Of a stretch of 64,000 nucleotides of DNA, positions 17,271 to 26,950 are shown piece after piece. The notes under the pieces were generated by a model. That model was not told the DNA's origin. It saw nothing but the letters and a program-made list of their open reading frames with translations, and ran no database searches. The first letter of the stretch is position 1; every line of letters begins with the position of its first letter. A program made the translations under genes and the position numbers. The DNA comes from Lachnospiraceae bacterium (GTDB lineage Bacteria; Bacillota_A; Clostridia; Lachnospirales; Lachnospiraceae): contig JAETQR010000015.1 in the NCBI GenBank assembly GCA_021770615.1, positions 1-64,000 on the forward strand, written 5' to 3'.

Positions 17271-18397
17271 CAATCCAGATAGTCCTTTAATTTTCTGCTC
17301 CGGCTCGGATGGCGCAGTTTGCGTAACGCCTTCGCTTCGATCTGACGGATTCTCTCCCTCGTTACATCAAACTCTTTTCCGACCTCTTCGAGCGTTCTGG
17401 CTCGTCCATCATCCAGACCAAACCGCAGACGCAGCACTTTCTGTTCCCGCTCTGTCAATGTATTCAAAACCTCACAGAGCTGCTCTTTTAACAAGGTAAA
17501 CGCTGCTGCCTCTGCCGGAACCGGAACATTATCATCCTGAATAAAGTCACCGAGATGGCTGTCTTCCTCTTCTCCGATCGGCGTCTCTAACGAAACCGGC
17601 TCCTGAGAAATTTTCTGGATCTCCCTCACACGGTCCTCAGGAAGCTGCATCTCCTTTGCGATCTCCTCCGGATATGGTTCTCTCCCCAATTCCTGAAGGA
17701 GCTGGCGCTGAACACGAATCAGCTTATTGATCGTCTCTACCATGTGTACCGGAATACGGATCGTCCTCGCCTGATCTGCGATGGCTCTCGTGATGGCCTG
17801 ACGGATCCACCAGGTAGCATACGTACTGAATTTATATCCTTTACGGTAATCAAATTTCTCCACCGCCTTGATCAGCCCAAGATTTCCTTCCTGAATGAGG
17901 TCGAGAAAGAGCATCCCCCTGCCCACATATCTCTTGGCGATACTTACAACCAGACGAAGATTTGCCTCGGCAAGGCGTTTTTTGGCATCGGCGTCTCCCT
18001 CTTCCATCCGTTTCGCAAGATCGACCTCCTCATCGGCAGACAAAAGCGGAACTTTTCCGATTTCTTTGAGATACATTCGCACCGGATCCTCAATGCTGAC
18101 ACCATCCGGCACTGAGAGCTCAATATTTTCAAGTTCCTCCTCCGTCGGCTCATCGTCGACATCCAGAATGATATCATCATCGGCATCGCTGTCGGGAACC
18201 ATGGCCACAATACCGTTCTGCTCCAGATAGTCTAGAATCTTCTCGATTTTTTCCCCATCCAGATCGACCTCTTTAAACTGCGCATTGATGTCATTAAACT
18301 CAAGAATGCCATTCTTTTTCTTCCCAAGTTCCACAAGGGCATTTAATCCCTCCAGAAATGATGCCTGTTCGTCTACCGTATTCTTCTTCTCTTTCAT
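17270..18397 (-). CDS. rpoD: Primary sigma factor, sigma-A/RpoD
   Basis: 375 residues. After an acidic region 1.1-like N-terminus come sigma 1.2 ([20 protein letters not shown]), 2.1-2.4 ([39 protein letters not shown]), region 3 and region 4.2 ([20 protein letters not shown]). The length fits group 1 sigma factors of Clostridia. It directs housekeeping transcription; the TTGACA/TATAAT promoters in this window match its expected specificity. It lies 26 bases after dnaG and overlaps trmK, forming the classic macromolecular-synthesis operon. Confidence 0.98.
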   Translation of the reverse strand: MKEKKNTVDEQASFLEGLNALVELGKKKNGILEFNDINAQFKEVDLDGEKIEKILDYLEQNGIVAMVPDSDADDDIILDVDDEPTEEELENIELSVPDGVSIEDPVRMYLKEIGKVPLLSADEEVDLAKRMEEGDADAKKRLAEANLRLVVSIAKRYVGRGMLFLDLIQEGNLGLIKAVEKFDYRKGYKFSTYATWWIRQAITRAIADQARTIRIPVHMVETINKLIRVQRQLLQELGREPYPEEIAKEMQLPEDRVREIQKISQEPVSLETPIGEEEDSHLGDFIQDDNVPVPAEAAAFTLLKEQLCEVLNTLTEREQKVLRLRFGLDDGRARTLEEVGKEFDVTRERIRQIEAKALRKLRHPSRSRKLKDYLD

Positions 18398-18423
18398 GTC
18401 TTCCTCCTTAACTTAAGATTGAA

Positions 18424-20193
18424 TCACTGTACTGGCAGTGTAAGATACAGATTTTCCAGTTTCTTTTTTTCTTCGATCAGACGCTGAAGCTGGGACAGAT
18501 CTGTAATCTCCCTGCTCTGTTTTTCAAGGCTCGCCTTCTTTAGTGTTTTTACAACCTCATTCAATGCCTTTTCTCTTTCTTCCTGTTCGCTGACCTGTTT
18601 TACCTGTTTATTAAAAAGTCCTGCCACTACAGACTGTTCTTCCTTGCTGTCAAAGCAACTGATGATCTTAGCCGGTGAAATATTTCCCTCTTCGGCCTGT
18701 TCATACAGCATCTGCGCCACCTGCCGATATGGCTCGTCGGGAAAATCCTGCGGCCCGATATATTCCCTGACGACAGAAAAAATCGAACGATCCTCACTGA
18801 TCCATGTCAAAAGGATCCCCTGGATCCGGCCAAGGCCTTCGTCACCTTTGTTCTGAATCCGTTTCTGTCTCTCCTGACGGTTTCTCTCATAATCGATCCC
18901 GACCATCGTCGCCGCATGATGACGGACAAGTTTTCTGAAATCCTCTGAGCGTATCCCGTATTCTCTCGAAAACGCCTCAATATAATTATTTCTCTCAATC
19001 TCATTTTCAAACGTCAGGCACTTTTTCGCCGCCTCGTTCATAAATTTTGTCTTTTCTTCGGGGTCGTTCATGTCATAATCCCGTTTTATGATATCAATCT
19101 CATAAAAAAAGCTGTTCTGTGCATGATCGATCCGTTTCTGAAATTCCTCCGCAGACAGTCCCCGGATAAATTCATCGGGATCTTTATACGGACGCATGTC
19201 AATAACCCGCACCGTAACTCCTGCCTCTTTTAACATAGGGATCGCACGGAGTGCCGCCTTTACCCCTGCCCCGTCACTGTCATAACAGAGATAGACCGTA
19301 TCGGCATACCGTTTTAAAAGACTGCTCTGCTGGCTCGTAAAAGCGGTGCCAAGTGAAGCGACCGCATTCGTAAATCCTGCCTGATGGAGAGCGATAACAT
19401 CCATATACCCCTCACAGATAATGATCCCCCTGTCCTGCCTCCCATGGACAAAATTCAGGCCATACAGATTGCGGCTCTTATCAAAAACAAGTGTCTCCGG
19501 CGAATTGAGATATTTGGGTTTTGCATCTCCCATCACCCTCCCGCCAAAAGCAATGACTTTATTACTGCGGTCCATGATCGGGAACATCACCCGGTTCCAG
19601 AACTTGTCATACACACCTTTTTTTTCCTGAAAAGTAAATAAACCGGTTTGGTTTAATATAGTATCGTCAAAACCTTTCTTTTTCATGTACTGGTACAGAT
19701 CATTGCTGTATTTATCCGAATAACCGAGCCCAAACCGCCGGATCGTCTCCCCGGATAACCCTCTTGCGAGAAGGTATTCTTTTGCCTCTTTTCCCCTCTC
19801 CGATTCCAGTTTCGCATAATAATAATTTGCCGCGAGTTTGTAAATCTCCAAGATCCGTTCCCTTGTATTTCGTCTCTTTCTGTCCTCTTCCGAATTATTT
19901 TTCTCAGGCAGTGCCATCCCCGCCCGTGCCGCTAACTGCTCAAGCGCTTCCGGAAATGTGAGATTTTCATACTCCATTAAAAAAGTAAAGACATTTCCGC
20001 CTGCCCCGCATCCAAAACAATAGTACATCTGCTTACCGCCCGAGACGGAAAAGGAAGGCGTTTTTTCATTATGAAACGGACACAATCCGGTGTGGTTGCT
20101 GCCGCTTTTTTTTAAATTTACATAGCTTGAGATCACGTCCACGATATCATTTCTCTGGCGGACCTCTTCTACAAACTCTTCACTGTAATACAT
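18424..20193 (-). CDS. dnaG: DNA primase
   Basis: 589 residues from the start MYYSEEFVEEV. This start is chosen because it matches the family N-terminus and has AGAGGAAAAGG upstream; the frame is open 22 codons further. The zinc-binding domain reads CPFHNEKTPSFSVSGGK, then YYCFGCGAGGN. The TOPRIM domain includes IIICEGYMDVIALHQAG (about residue 255) and YLCYDSDGAGVKAA. The C-terminal helicase-binding part is present. It makes replication primers. It follows dgt by 10 bases and precedes rpoD by 26. Confidence 0.97.
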   Translation of the reverse strand: MYYSEEFVEEVRQRNDIVDVISSYVNLKKSGSNHTGLCPFHNEKTPSFSVSGGKQMYYCFGCGAGGNVFTFLMEYENLTFPEALEQLAARAGMALPEKNNSEEDRKRRNTRERILEIYKLAANYYYAKLESERGKEAKEYLLARGLSGETIRRFGLGYSDKYSNDLYQYMKKKGFDDTILNQTGLFTFQEKKGVYDKFWNRVMFPIMDRSNKVIAFGGRVMGDAKPKYLNSPETLVFDKSRNLYGLNFVHGRQDRGIIICEGYMDVIALHQAGFTNAVASLGTAFTSQQSSLLKRYADTVYLCYDSDGAGVKAALRAIPMLKEAGVTVRVIDMRPYKDPDEFIRGLSAEEFQKRIDHAQNSFFYEIDIIKRDYDMNDPEEKTKFMNEAAKKCLTFENEIERNNYIEAFSREYGIRSEDFRKLVRHHAATMVGIDYERNRQERQKRIQNKGDEGLGRIQGILLTWISEDRSIFSVVREYIGPQDFPDEPYRQVAQMLYEQAEEGNISPAKIISCFDSKEEQSVVAGLFNKQVKQVSEQEEREKALNEVVKTLKKASLEKQSREITDLSQLQRLIEEKKKLENLYLTLPVQ

Positions 20194-20203
20194 ACCTTTT
20201 CCT

Positions 20204-21214
20204 CTAATAAATCTGCCAGGTTTTCGGCACCATAAGTTTCTGGAATGTAGATACCGCATACCGGTCCGTCATCCCTGCAATGTAATCACAGACAGCCTGC
20301 TCAACGGTCTCTCCCTGTTCCCATATCATTCTCGTAAACTCTTCCGGCAGTTCTTCCACATGCTTTACATAATGCTCAAAAAGCTGCCTTATCATACGTT
20401 CTGCCTTTCCTTCTTCTGCTTTAGCGGCAGAATTTATGTACACATGGTCAAACATATACCTGCGCAAAAGAACCAGTGCCTCGTATTTCTCATCGGACAT
20501 GATAATATCATTTTTTCCAATGCTGTTTTTTACGATATCATGGATCAGCGTATTCAGACGCTCTCTGATCGTACCTCCGAGCACCCGGACACAACTTTCC
20601 GGGATATCCTCTTCCCGGATGATCCTGCCCCGTATCGCATCGTCAATATCCGAATTTACATAAGCGATCTTGTCACAGAGCCTCACGATCTTTCCCTCCA
20701 TCGTCGATGGATTTCCCGCTGTCGAGTGATTTAGGATACCGTCCCGCACCTCTTTCGTGAGATTCAGCCCTCTCCCATTTTTCTCCAGTCTCTCTACAAC
20801 CCGCACACTTTGCAGCTGATGATGAAAGCCATCCGAACAGATCCGGTTGAGTTCCCGCTCCCCGGCATGTCCAAATGGTGTGTGCCCCAGATCATGCCCG
20901 AGCGCGATCGCTTCCGTGAGGTCTTCATTCAGTCGTAAGGCCTTCGCGATCGTCCTTGCATTCTGTGACACTTCAAGCGTATGCGTAAGACGTGTCCGGT
21001 AATGGTCTCCCTCCGGTGATAAAAACACCTGGGTTTTCCCCTTCAACCTCCGAAACGCCTTTGAATGCAGGATCCGGTCTCTGTCCCTCTGATAGATCGT
21101 CCTCAGATCACAGGGCTCCTCATCGGTGTCTCTCCCGGACGACTGGTCACTGAACGCTGCAAACGGACTGAAAATATCGTGTTCCCTCTGTTCAAACTCT
21201 TCACGCAGTGTCAT
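20204..21214 (-). CDS. dgt: dGTP triphosphohydrolase-like protein
   Basis: 336 residues with the family start YQRDRDRILHSKAFRRLKGK (about residues 41-60), the HD metal site THTLEVSQNARTI ... LGHDLGHTPFGHAGE, and HHQLQSVRV. These enzymes hydrolyse dNTPs to nucleoside and triphosphate. It heads the dgt-dnaG-rpoD-trmK operon, an order common in Clostridia. The size fits the short, Dgt type 2-like clade. Confidence 0.93.
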   Translation of the reverse strand: MTLREEFEQREHDIFSPFAAFSDQSSGRDTDEEPCDLRTIYQRDRDRILHSKAFRRLKGKTQVFLSPEGDHYRTRLTHTLEVSQNARTIAKALRLNEDLTEAIALGHDLGHTPFGHAGERELNRICSDGFHHQLQSVRVVERLEKNGRGLNLTKEVRDGILNHSTAGNPSTMEGKIVRLCDKIAYVNSDIDDAIRGRIIREEDIPESCVRVLGGTIRERLNTLIHDIVKNSIGKNDIIMSDEKYEALVLLRRYMFDHVYINSAAKAEEGKAERMIRQLFEHYVKHVEELPEEFTRMIWEQGETVEQAVCDYIAGMTDRYAVSTFQKLMVPKTWQIY

Positions 21215-21294
21215 TATGTATCCCCTTTTAACAAAACAAAAAAATGTCTACACTTACATATTTCAACACCAAAGAGGATTTTCCTTTTTCTTTA

Positions 21295-21323
21295 TTGATT
21301 ATTTTTTTAATTTGCTGTATGAT
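21295..21323 (+). promoter_or_regulatory. Promoter of the DUF4321 gene
   Basis: -35 TTGATT (21295-21300), a 17-base spacer and -10 TATGAT (21318-21323). The predicted leader is about 155 nt and contains the repeated hairpins described next. Confidence 0.65.
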
Positions 21324-21329
21324 TGTTAC

Positions 21330-21437
21330 AAAAAGGTGCGGCTGAGAACCGCGCACCTCTCAAGAATTGCCAAAGGCAATTCTTGCTCCGCAAGAGGAAA
21401 CGTTTCTTAAAAGTAAAAAGGTGCGGCTGAGAACCGC
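21330..21437 (+). repeat. Duplicated GGTGCGGCTGAGAACCGC hairpin in a leader
   Basis: GGTGCGGCTGAGAACCGC occurs at about 21335-21352 and again at 21420-21437, each able to form a small GCGGnnnnnnnCCGC-type stem. Between them is a stem AAGAATTGCC/GGCAATTCTT and a CTTGCTCCGCAAG loop. All lie in the predicted 5' leader of the DUF4321 gene. Confidence 0.6.
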
Positions 21438-21484
21438 AAAGGGAGAAATTTAAAAAGAAAATTTAACACGGGAGGAACTTACAT

Positions 21485-21742
21485 ATGGCACGTACCGGAA
21501 AAAATACATGGGCACTGTTCCTGCTCTTACTGGCAGGTATCGTCTTAGGGAGTTTTATCGCACAGATGACGAGCGGCGTCTCCGCCCTCTCTTGGCTTTC
21601 CTTTGGAAAGACCTTTGGTCTGGATGACCCCGTCACTTTAAATCTCGGTGTCCTTGTACTCACATTCGGGCTCAAGATCAAATTTACGATTGCAAGTATC
21701 ATTGGGATCATTATTGCGGCGATCATTTACCGGCTGTTGTAG
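21485..21742 (+). CDS. DUF4321 family membrane protein
   Basis: 85 residues with two to three hydrophobic segments: NTWALFLLLLAGIVLGSFIA (7-26), VTLNLGVLVLTFGLKIKF (50-67) and a C-terminal helix ending YRLL. This matches the DUF4321 family, which occurs in Clostridia and whose role is unknown. A GGAGGAAC site lies 8 bases before the ATG. The gene is a single transcription unit ended by the long hairpin at 21773. Confidence 0.85.
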   Translation: MARTGKNTWALFLLLLAGIVLGSFIAQMTSGVSALSWLSFGKTFGLDDPVTLNLGVLVLTFGLKIKFTIASIIGIIIAAIIYRLL

Positions 21743-21772
21743 AAGCCGGAGCATAGACAAAAGCCAGAACAA

Positions 21773-21845
21773 AAAAAGAATAGGAAGCCCCCGGAACAAA
21801 CACAAGCAAGCTTGCGAAAAGTTCCGGGGGCTTCCTATTCTTTTC
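21773..21845 (+). terminator. Long hairpin A1 (family A)
   Basis: Perfect 24-nt arms (left arm ends AAGCCCCCGGAAC, right arm starts GTTCCGGGGGCTT) enclose the core AAACACAAGC-AA-GCTTGCGAAAA without the shared letters being part of the arms. A T-rich tract TTTTCTTTTTATT follows. It lies 30 bases after the DUF4321 stop and reads in the same direction. The core recurs in A2, A3 and A4 with unrelated arms. Confidence 0.85.
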
Positions 21846-22005
21846 TTTTTATTCAAGTTTCTTTGTTTAACTCAACGGGAATCTGTTTCCTCGCGTACAG
21901 ATATGGTAAACAGTCCTATTGATCCCCTCACAACTGTCGTCAATAAACCATAGTGCAACTTGTACAAATAACAAATAAAATTTTTGTGCAACATTTTATT
22001 TACAA

Positions 22006-22016
22006 TATGTTATAAT
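22006..22016 (+). promoter_or_regulatory. Extended -10 promoter of the antisense RNA
   Basis: TGTTATAAT is a consensus extended -10 at 22008-22016. The -35 region is weak (GCAACA at a 17-base distance). A transcript should begin near 22023. Confidence 0.6.
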
Positions 22017-22022
22017 ACTTAT

Positions 22023-22116
22023 TAGAAAAGGTGCACCTATAGCAACGGTTCGCCTCAGTTAATAGTTACTACATCAAATTAGCAACCTAACTTTGGTCGG
22101 AGCGGTTGCTTTTTTG
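22023..22116 (+). ncRNA. Candidate antisense RNA (antitoxin) to the small peptide
   Basis: A transcript from the extended -10 promoter would run about 94 nt to an intrinsic terminator (AGCAACC at 22081 pairing with GGTTGCT at 22104-22110, then six T). Its last 30 nt are complementary to the 3' end of the small hydrophobic ORF at 22087-22209 on the other strand. This tail-to-tail overlap is the layout of TxpA/RatA- and BsrG/SR4-like type I toxin-antitoxin loci. Expression is not shown by sequence alone. Confidence 0.55.
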
Positions 22117-22209
22117 ATGCTTATAGTTATGAATCATTTCAATGGCCTTCACAATCGAATTAAACAAACCGACTGCTAAACCAATTACTTTGATTACGAC
22201 ATCTAACAT
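22087..22209 (-). CDS. Small hydrophobic peptide, candidate type I toxin
   Basis: Forty residues: the hydrophobic stretch VVIKVIGLAVGLFNSIV forms one likely membrane helix and the tail HNYKHQKSNRSDQS is charged and polar. Size, one helix and basic tail are those of membrane-acting type I toxins, but the sequence matches none I know. The ATG overlaps the stop of a 12-codon leader ORF (ATGTTAG), suggesting coupled translation. A strong promoter (22329-22356) lies upstream and a probable antisense RNA opposes its 3' end. It is too short for ordinary gene callers. Confidence 0.55.
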   Translation of the reverse strand: MLDVVIKVIGLAVGLFNSIVKAIEMIHNYKHQKSNRSDQS

Positions 22210-22241
22210 CTCAAAGTTATTTCCTCTCCTGTATTTTCCAA
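22203..22241 (-). CDS. Leader peptide overlapping the small toxin ORF
   Basis: A 12-codon ORF from TTG at 22241 (MENTGEEITLRC) has GGAGGTG 7 bases upstream, the best ribosome site in the locus. Its TAG lies within the ATG-TTA-G start of the next ORF. Upstream coupled leader ORFs are known to control translation of some type I toxins; that role here is inference. Confidence 0.4.
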   Translation of the reverse strand: MENTGEEITLRC

Positions 22242-22328
22242 TAGGCAACACCTCCAAATTGCAGGAAGTTCCGTATGTAAATACGTGTGAGAGACGAAAC
22301 CGCTACCGTTTAAGCGCGCCTTTACTAT

Positions 22329-22356
22329 ATTATACTATACTTTTAATGAAAATCAA
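22329..22356 (-). promoter_or_regulatory. Promoter of the candidate toxin mRNA
   Basis: Minus strand -35 TTGATT (22351-22356), a 16-base spacer and -10 TATAAT (22329-22334). The leader of about 80 nt contains a CGTAT/ATACG hairpin before the leader ORF. Confidence 0.7.
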
Positions 22357-22403
22357 CACTTTTCTCCACATATCACTTCACCCATAGAAAAGGGATCGCA
22401 AAA

Positions 22404-22487
22404 CAGGAAGAGCAGCCAATTCCCCTTCAAAACTTTTCGCAAGCTCCGCTTGTGTTTGTTTTGAAGGGGAATTGGCCGCTCTTCCTG
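22404..22487 (-). terminator. Long hairpin A2 (family A)
   Basis: Arms of 30 nt with a single mismatch (inner ends TTCAAAAC and GTTTTGAA) enclose the minus-strand core AAACACAAGC-GGA-GCTTGCGAAAA. TTTTGCG follows. It reads in the direction of the HD-domain gene, whose stop lies 28 bases upstream at 22515. Confidence 0.85.
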
Positions 22488-22514
22488 ATTTCCCACCTTT
22501 TCTCTGCCTCCCTT

Positions 22515-23210
22515 TTACTCCGGCACCGTCCCATCCTCGATCATCTCGATCATATATGGCACGATGTTCGGATCAAAGTGCTTTCCACTGCACTCTTTCA
22601 GTTCTTTCAGAATATACTCCTTGTCATGATTATTTTTATAAACTCTTTTACTTGACATCGTATCGTAGCAGTCAGCCACACAGATGATCCGCGCAGATAA
22701 CGGAATCTCCTCACCTTTCAGCCCCTCATTGTAACCATTTCCGTCATACCTCTCATGATGGTATCTGGCCCCGTCGCTGATCCCTTCGATCGCAGTAAAA
22801 TCTTTTAAGATCTCACCGCCAATGGAGGGGTGGCTGCGGATGATCTGCATTTCCTCTTCTGTCAGTTTTCCGGGTTTCTTTAAAATACTGTCCGGTATCC
22901 CGATCTTCCCAATGTCATGAAGCATCGCCATATAATAAATCTGTTCCTGTTCTTCTTCGGTAAATCCCATTCTTTTTGCAATTTCTCTCGAATACACCGC
23001 CACACGGATCGAATGGCCATTCGTATCCTCATCTTTTGCATCGATCGCATGTGCAAATGTCTCAAGAGACTCATTCACGATGGACTTATAGACACGCTGT
23101 TTTCTCTGCAGCTCTTTTATTTTGGTACGTATGTACAAAAAACAAAATACCGTGCAGGACAATACAAATACACAAATCAAGGCAACCCATAAACTATCAT
23201 TGTTTCCCAT
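22515..23210 (-). CDS. Membrane-anchored HD-GYP-like phosphohydrolase
   Basis: 231 residues. One N-terminal helix (about 8-26) and a short coiled linker precede an HD-GYP-type domain: NGHSIRVAVYSREIAKRMGF, the HD pair MLHDIGKIGIPDSILKKPGK, YHHERYDGNGYNEGLKGEEI and CVADCYDTMSSKRVYKN. HD-GYP domains hydrolyse cyclic di-GMP or related nucleotides, but here the signature GYP reads GYN, so the activity is less certain. It follows the HAD hydrolase gene by 13 bases and ends with hairpin A2. Confidence 0.88.
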   Translation of the reverse strand: MGNNDSLWVALICVFVLSCTVFCFLYIRTKIKELQRKQRVYKSIVNESLETFAHAIDAKDEDTNGHSIRVAVYSREIAKRMGFTEEEQEQIYYMAMLHDIGKIGIPDSILKKPGKLTEEEMQIIRSHPSIGGEILKDFTAIEGISDGARYHHERYDGNGYNEGLKGEEIPLSARIICVADCYDTMSSKRVYKNNHDKEYILKELKECSGKHFDPNIVPYMIEMIEDGTVPE

Positions 23211-23223
23211 ATTCCATTTCCTC

Positions 23224-24021
23224 TCAAATCAATTTGATCAATTCCCTTAGTACTCCATCTTCCCTGTATGAACCGCATATCCCGCCGGCCACACATTTCA
23301 ATTCCTCCCTGGCGTTTTCTACAGCAAAACTTTTCCCCGCCATTTTCAGCATATCAATATCATTCTGATTATCCCCAAACGCCATCGTCTCCTCTCTGGA
23401 AACCCCCAGCCTGTTCTGGATAAACTCCACTGCGCTCCCCTTTCCCGAAGACATCGGTACACAGTCAAGCCACTGTATCCCCGCCAGATTTAACCGGATA
23501 CGCTTCTCCCACCTCGGACGAAACCATGGATCTGTCAGCTGTTCGACCATATTGTGATGATACAAAGAAATTTTTACGATATCATCCGAAATATTCGTTT
23601 GCAGATCCCCCACTGCTTCCATATCAAATCCATACGCATTCACCATCCAGCGGTACAATTCTGAATCTTCACTCGTAGCATAGTCACGTTTTACGCCACA
23701 GACCATAATATCACACTGCGGAATCTGTCTGGCATCCTCAATAATCTCATGACAGATCTCCCACGGAATGATTTTTGAGTAAATGCATTCTCCCTGATAA
23801 AATACCAGGCTGCCGCCATCTACTGCAAAATAAATCATATCCTTTACCGGTTCAAATAATTTTTCCACACTGACACGCTGTCTCCCGCTGCAGACAACAA
23901 ACTTTATCCCCTTTTCACCCAGTCGTTTTATTACATCGTAATATTTCGGATTAAAAGACTGAACCGATCCCCCATCCTCTACAAGCGTTCCATCCACGTC
24001 TGTGACCACAAGTCGGATCAT
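23224..24021 (-). CDS. HAD-IIB (Cof-type) phosphatase
   Basis: About 265 residues. Motif I is VTDVDGTLVEDGG at the N-terminus, motif II FVVCSGRQ, and motifs III/IV are GSAVEFIQNRLGVSREE and FGDNQNDIDMLKMAGKSFAV. The family dephosphorylates sugar phosphates, FMN-type metabolites and the like; the substrate is not visible. The start at MIRLVVTDVDG is chosen since the longer frame begins within the ilvC terminator. It forms a two-gene unit with the HD-domain gene. Confidence 0.88.
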   Translation of the reverse strand: MIRLVVTDVDGTLVEDGGSVQSFNPKYYDVIKRLGEKGIKFVVCSGRQRVSVEKLFEPVKDMIYFAVDGGSLVFYQGECIYSKIIPWEICHEIIEDARQIPQCDIMVCGVKRDYATSEDSELYRWMVNAYGFDMEAVGDLQTNISDDIVKISLYHHNMVEQLTDPWFRPRWEKRIRLNLAGIQWLDCVPMSSGKGSAVEFIQNRLGVSREETMAFGDNQNDIDMLKMAGKSFAVENAREELKCVAGGICGSYREDGVLRELIKLI

Positions 24022-24122
24022 ATTCTTAAAAAATCCCCCTCTTTCAATAATTTTCCTGCCAAAGCAGCTCGACACCGCCAGTTTAACCCCTGTTTCATCC
24101 CACACCATCAAGCAAATACAAC

Positions 24123-24165
24123 GGAAAAAGAAAGCCCGGTCAGCACTCCTCCAACCGGGCCATAT
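24123..24165 (-). terminator. Terminator after ilvC
   Basis: Minus strand GCCCGGTT pairs with ACCGGGC around a 12-nt loop and is followed by TTTCTTTTT, about 15 bases past the ilvC stop. It separates ilvC from the HAD gene. Confidence 0.85.
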
Positions 24166-24176
24166 ATTACAACATT

Positions 24177-25223
<1,047 letters not shown>

Positions 25224-25330
25224 TTATAAAATATAAAGCCCCTCCGGTTAGAACCGGCGGATGGTTTTCAATATGTAAGGCGGATAACCCGCCATGAACC
25301 CGCGATCCCGGTTTCATCAGTTTGCTCTGG

Positions 25331-25828
25331 TTACTCGTCTAAAAATCCCCTCGCAAGCCCGGTGATCCCCGTGCGGACAAGTTCTTTTATCTCATAACCG
25401 TCCAGCAATTTTGTGAAAGCATTCAATTTCGCCTGATTTCCGGTCAGCTCGATCATCATGGAATCCGAAGCCACATCGACGATCTTGGCACGGAAGATCT
25501 CTACGATCGCATTGATCGCAGGCCTCGCCTCTTTTGCCGCCGAAACTTTTACTAAAATGAGTTCCCTGCACACCGAAGCCTCTCCCGTCAGTTCTTTCAC
25601 TGCGATCACATTCTCAAGTTTACAGATCTGCTTCTCGATCTGGTCCAGTATGATCTTATCCCCGGTTACAGCGACCGTCATCCTGGAAACTGCTGCATTC
25701 TCTGTCTCGCCTACTGTGAGACTGTCTATATTATAACCGCGTCTGCTGAACAGACCTACGACACGGGACAAGGCTCCCGGCGTATTATCGATCAAAATAG
25801 ATAGCACCATATTCTGCATATCGATCAC
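25331..25828 (-). CDS. ilvN: Acetolactate synthase small (regulatory) subunit
   Basis: 165 residues, full length. The ACT domain opens with LSILIDNTPGALSRVVGLFSRRG, with NIDSLTVGETE following, and the C-terminal half has the small-subunit signature EIFRAKIVDVASDSMMIELTG. It binds valine and controls the catalytic subunit. The catalytic ilvB is not in this window, so subunit genes are split in this genome. ilvC follows. The gene lies 54 bases after an LCP gene, with no obvious T-box leader. Confidence 0.95.
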   Translation of the reverse strand: MIDMQNMVLSILIDNTPGALSRVVGLFSRRGYNIDSLTVGETENAAVSRMTVAVTGDKIILDQIEKQICKLENVIAVKELTGEASVCRELILVKVSAAKEARPAINAIVEIFRAKIVDVASDSMMIELTGNQAKLNAFTKLLDGYEIKELVRTGITGLARGFLDE

Positions 25829-25882
25829 TCCTTACTGTTCAAAAACTAATTGTACCAATTTCATCCATTCTTGTCAACAAAA

Positions 25883-26920
25883 CTATTTCTTATAGATAAA
25901 GTCATACAGAGAGGACTTATTCTTAGGGATATCCGGTACAAGACACTGCTGGCCGCCGATCGACTGGCTTGTATACCCACCCTCTACCGGAAGACTGTGC
26001 TGGTTCATCTCTGTTGTTCCCATCTGAATGATCGCCAGCATATAAGAATAAATATCATCTTTCGTGAGGTCGGTCTTGATATTCGGCATTATGATGTCGA
26101 CAAGTTCCATCCACTTATTGAGTGACATTGATTTTACCTTTTTCAAAAGCGCCTGCATCACGAGCCGCTGCCGCTCTGCACGCCCATAGTCATCTCCCTT
26201 TCCGGAGGCCGTCAAAACGGCCGGGTAATGGCCATTCTTCCATTTCCCATGACGGATCCGGCAGTATCCAAGCGCCTGATATCCGTTCAGCATCTGTTTT
26301 CCCTCTTTTACATTTCTGAATTTTTTGCGTTTGATATAATTTGTATCATTCAGGTTCACTGCCTCGGATTCCGTAAGCGTAGCTTCCACTCCACCCACGG
26401 CATTGATCACATCCACGAATGCGTCAAAATTCACTTCCGCATATCCATTCATCTTAACCCCAAAGTTCGATACGATCGTCTCATAGAGGAGTTTGATCCC
26501 TCCCAGTGAATAAGCAGCATTCAGTTTCTGTTTACCATGCCCCGGGATCTCCACATACATATCTCTCATCAAAGAAGTGATCTTTAGTTTTTGATGTTTC
26601 ATATCAAGCGTAGCGATCATCATCGAATCCGAACGTCTTGCCACCCCATTTGAGTCCTGCTCATCCGGATTTTTATCCGCCCCCACAAGAAGAATATTAA
26701 TGATCGCAGAATCACTCACGGTATCGTACTTGGAGATATCCACTTTATCCAGTGAATCCTTTTTATCAAAATTGATGAGGCTCAGTGAACCATTGAGTCT
26801 GTATTGTGCTGTAGCGGCAATACTTCCTAACGCCATGCTGAACAGAATCCCGATCACAAGGAAAATCCTGCCAACGATCTTTTTCTTTCCCTTTTTTTCT
26901 TTTTTATTTTTTTTTGCCAT
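25883..26920 (-). CDS. LytR-CpsA-Psr (LCP) family cell-wall ligase
   Basis: 345 residues. A Lys-rich N-terminus and one membrane helix (about 15-35) are followed by the LCP domain: INILLVGADKNPDEQDSNGV, RRSDSMMIATLDMKHQKLKI, SLMRDMYVEIPGHGKQKLNA, AYSLGGIKLLYETI and LGYCRIRH. LCP enzymes attach glycopolymers from lipid carriers to peptidoglycan. It follows two glycosyltransferase genes on the same strand, which fits assembly of a surface polymer. Confidence 0.93.
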   Translation of the reverse strand: MAKKNKKEKKGKKKIVGRIFLVIGILFSMALGSIAATAQYRLNGSLSLINFDKKDSLDKVDISKYDTVSDSAIINILLVGADKNPDEQDSNGVARRSDSMMIATLDMKHQKLKITSLMRDMYVEIPGHGKQKLNAAYSLGGIKLLYETIVSNFGVKMNGYAEVNFDAFVDVINAVGGVEATLTESEAVNLNDTNYIKRKKFRNVKEGKQMLNGYQALGYCRIRHGKWKNGHYPAVLTASGKGDDYGRAERQRLVMQALLKKVKSMSLNKWMELVDIIMPNIKTDLTKDDIYSYMLAIIQMGTTEMNQHSLPVEGGYTSQSIGGQQCLVPDIPKNKSSLYDFIYKK

Positions 26921-26950
26921 CTTATCCTCCGTTCCTTATGCGCACCTTCG

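Noticed and set aside
21330..21437. tRNA or riboswitch in the DUF4321 leader
   Set aside because: No cloverleaf forms and no known aptamer core is recognised; kept only as a repeated hairpin.
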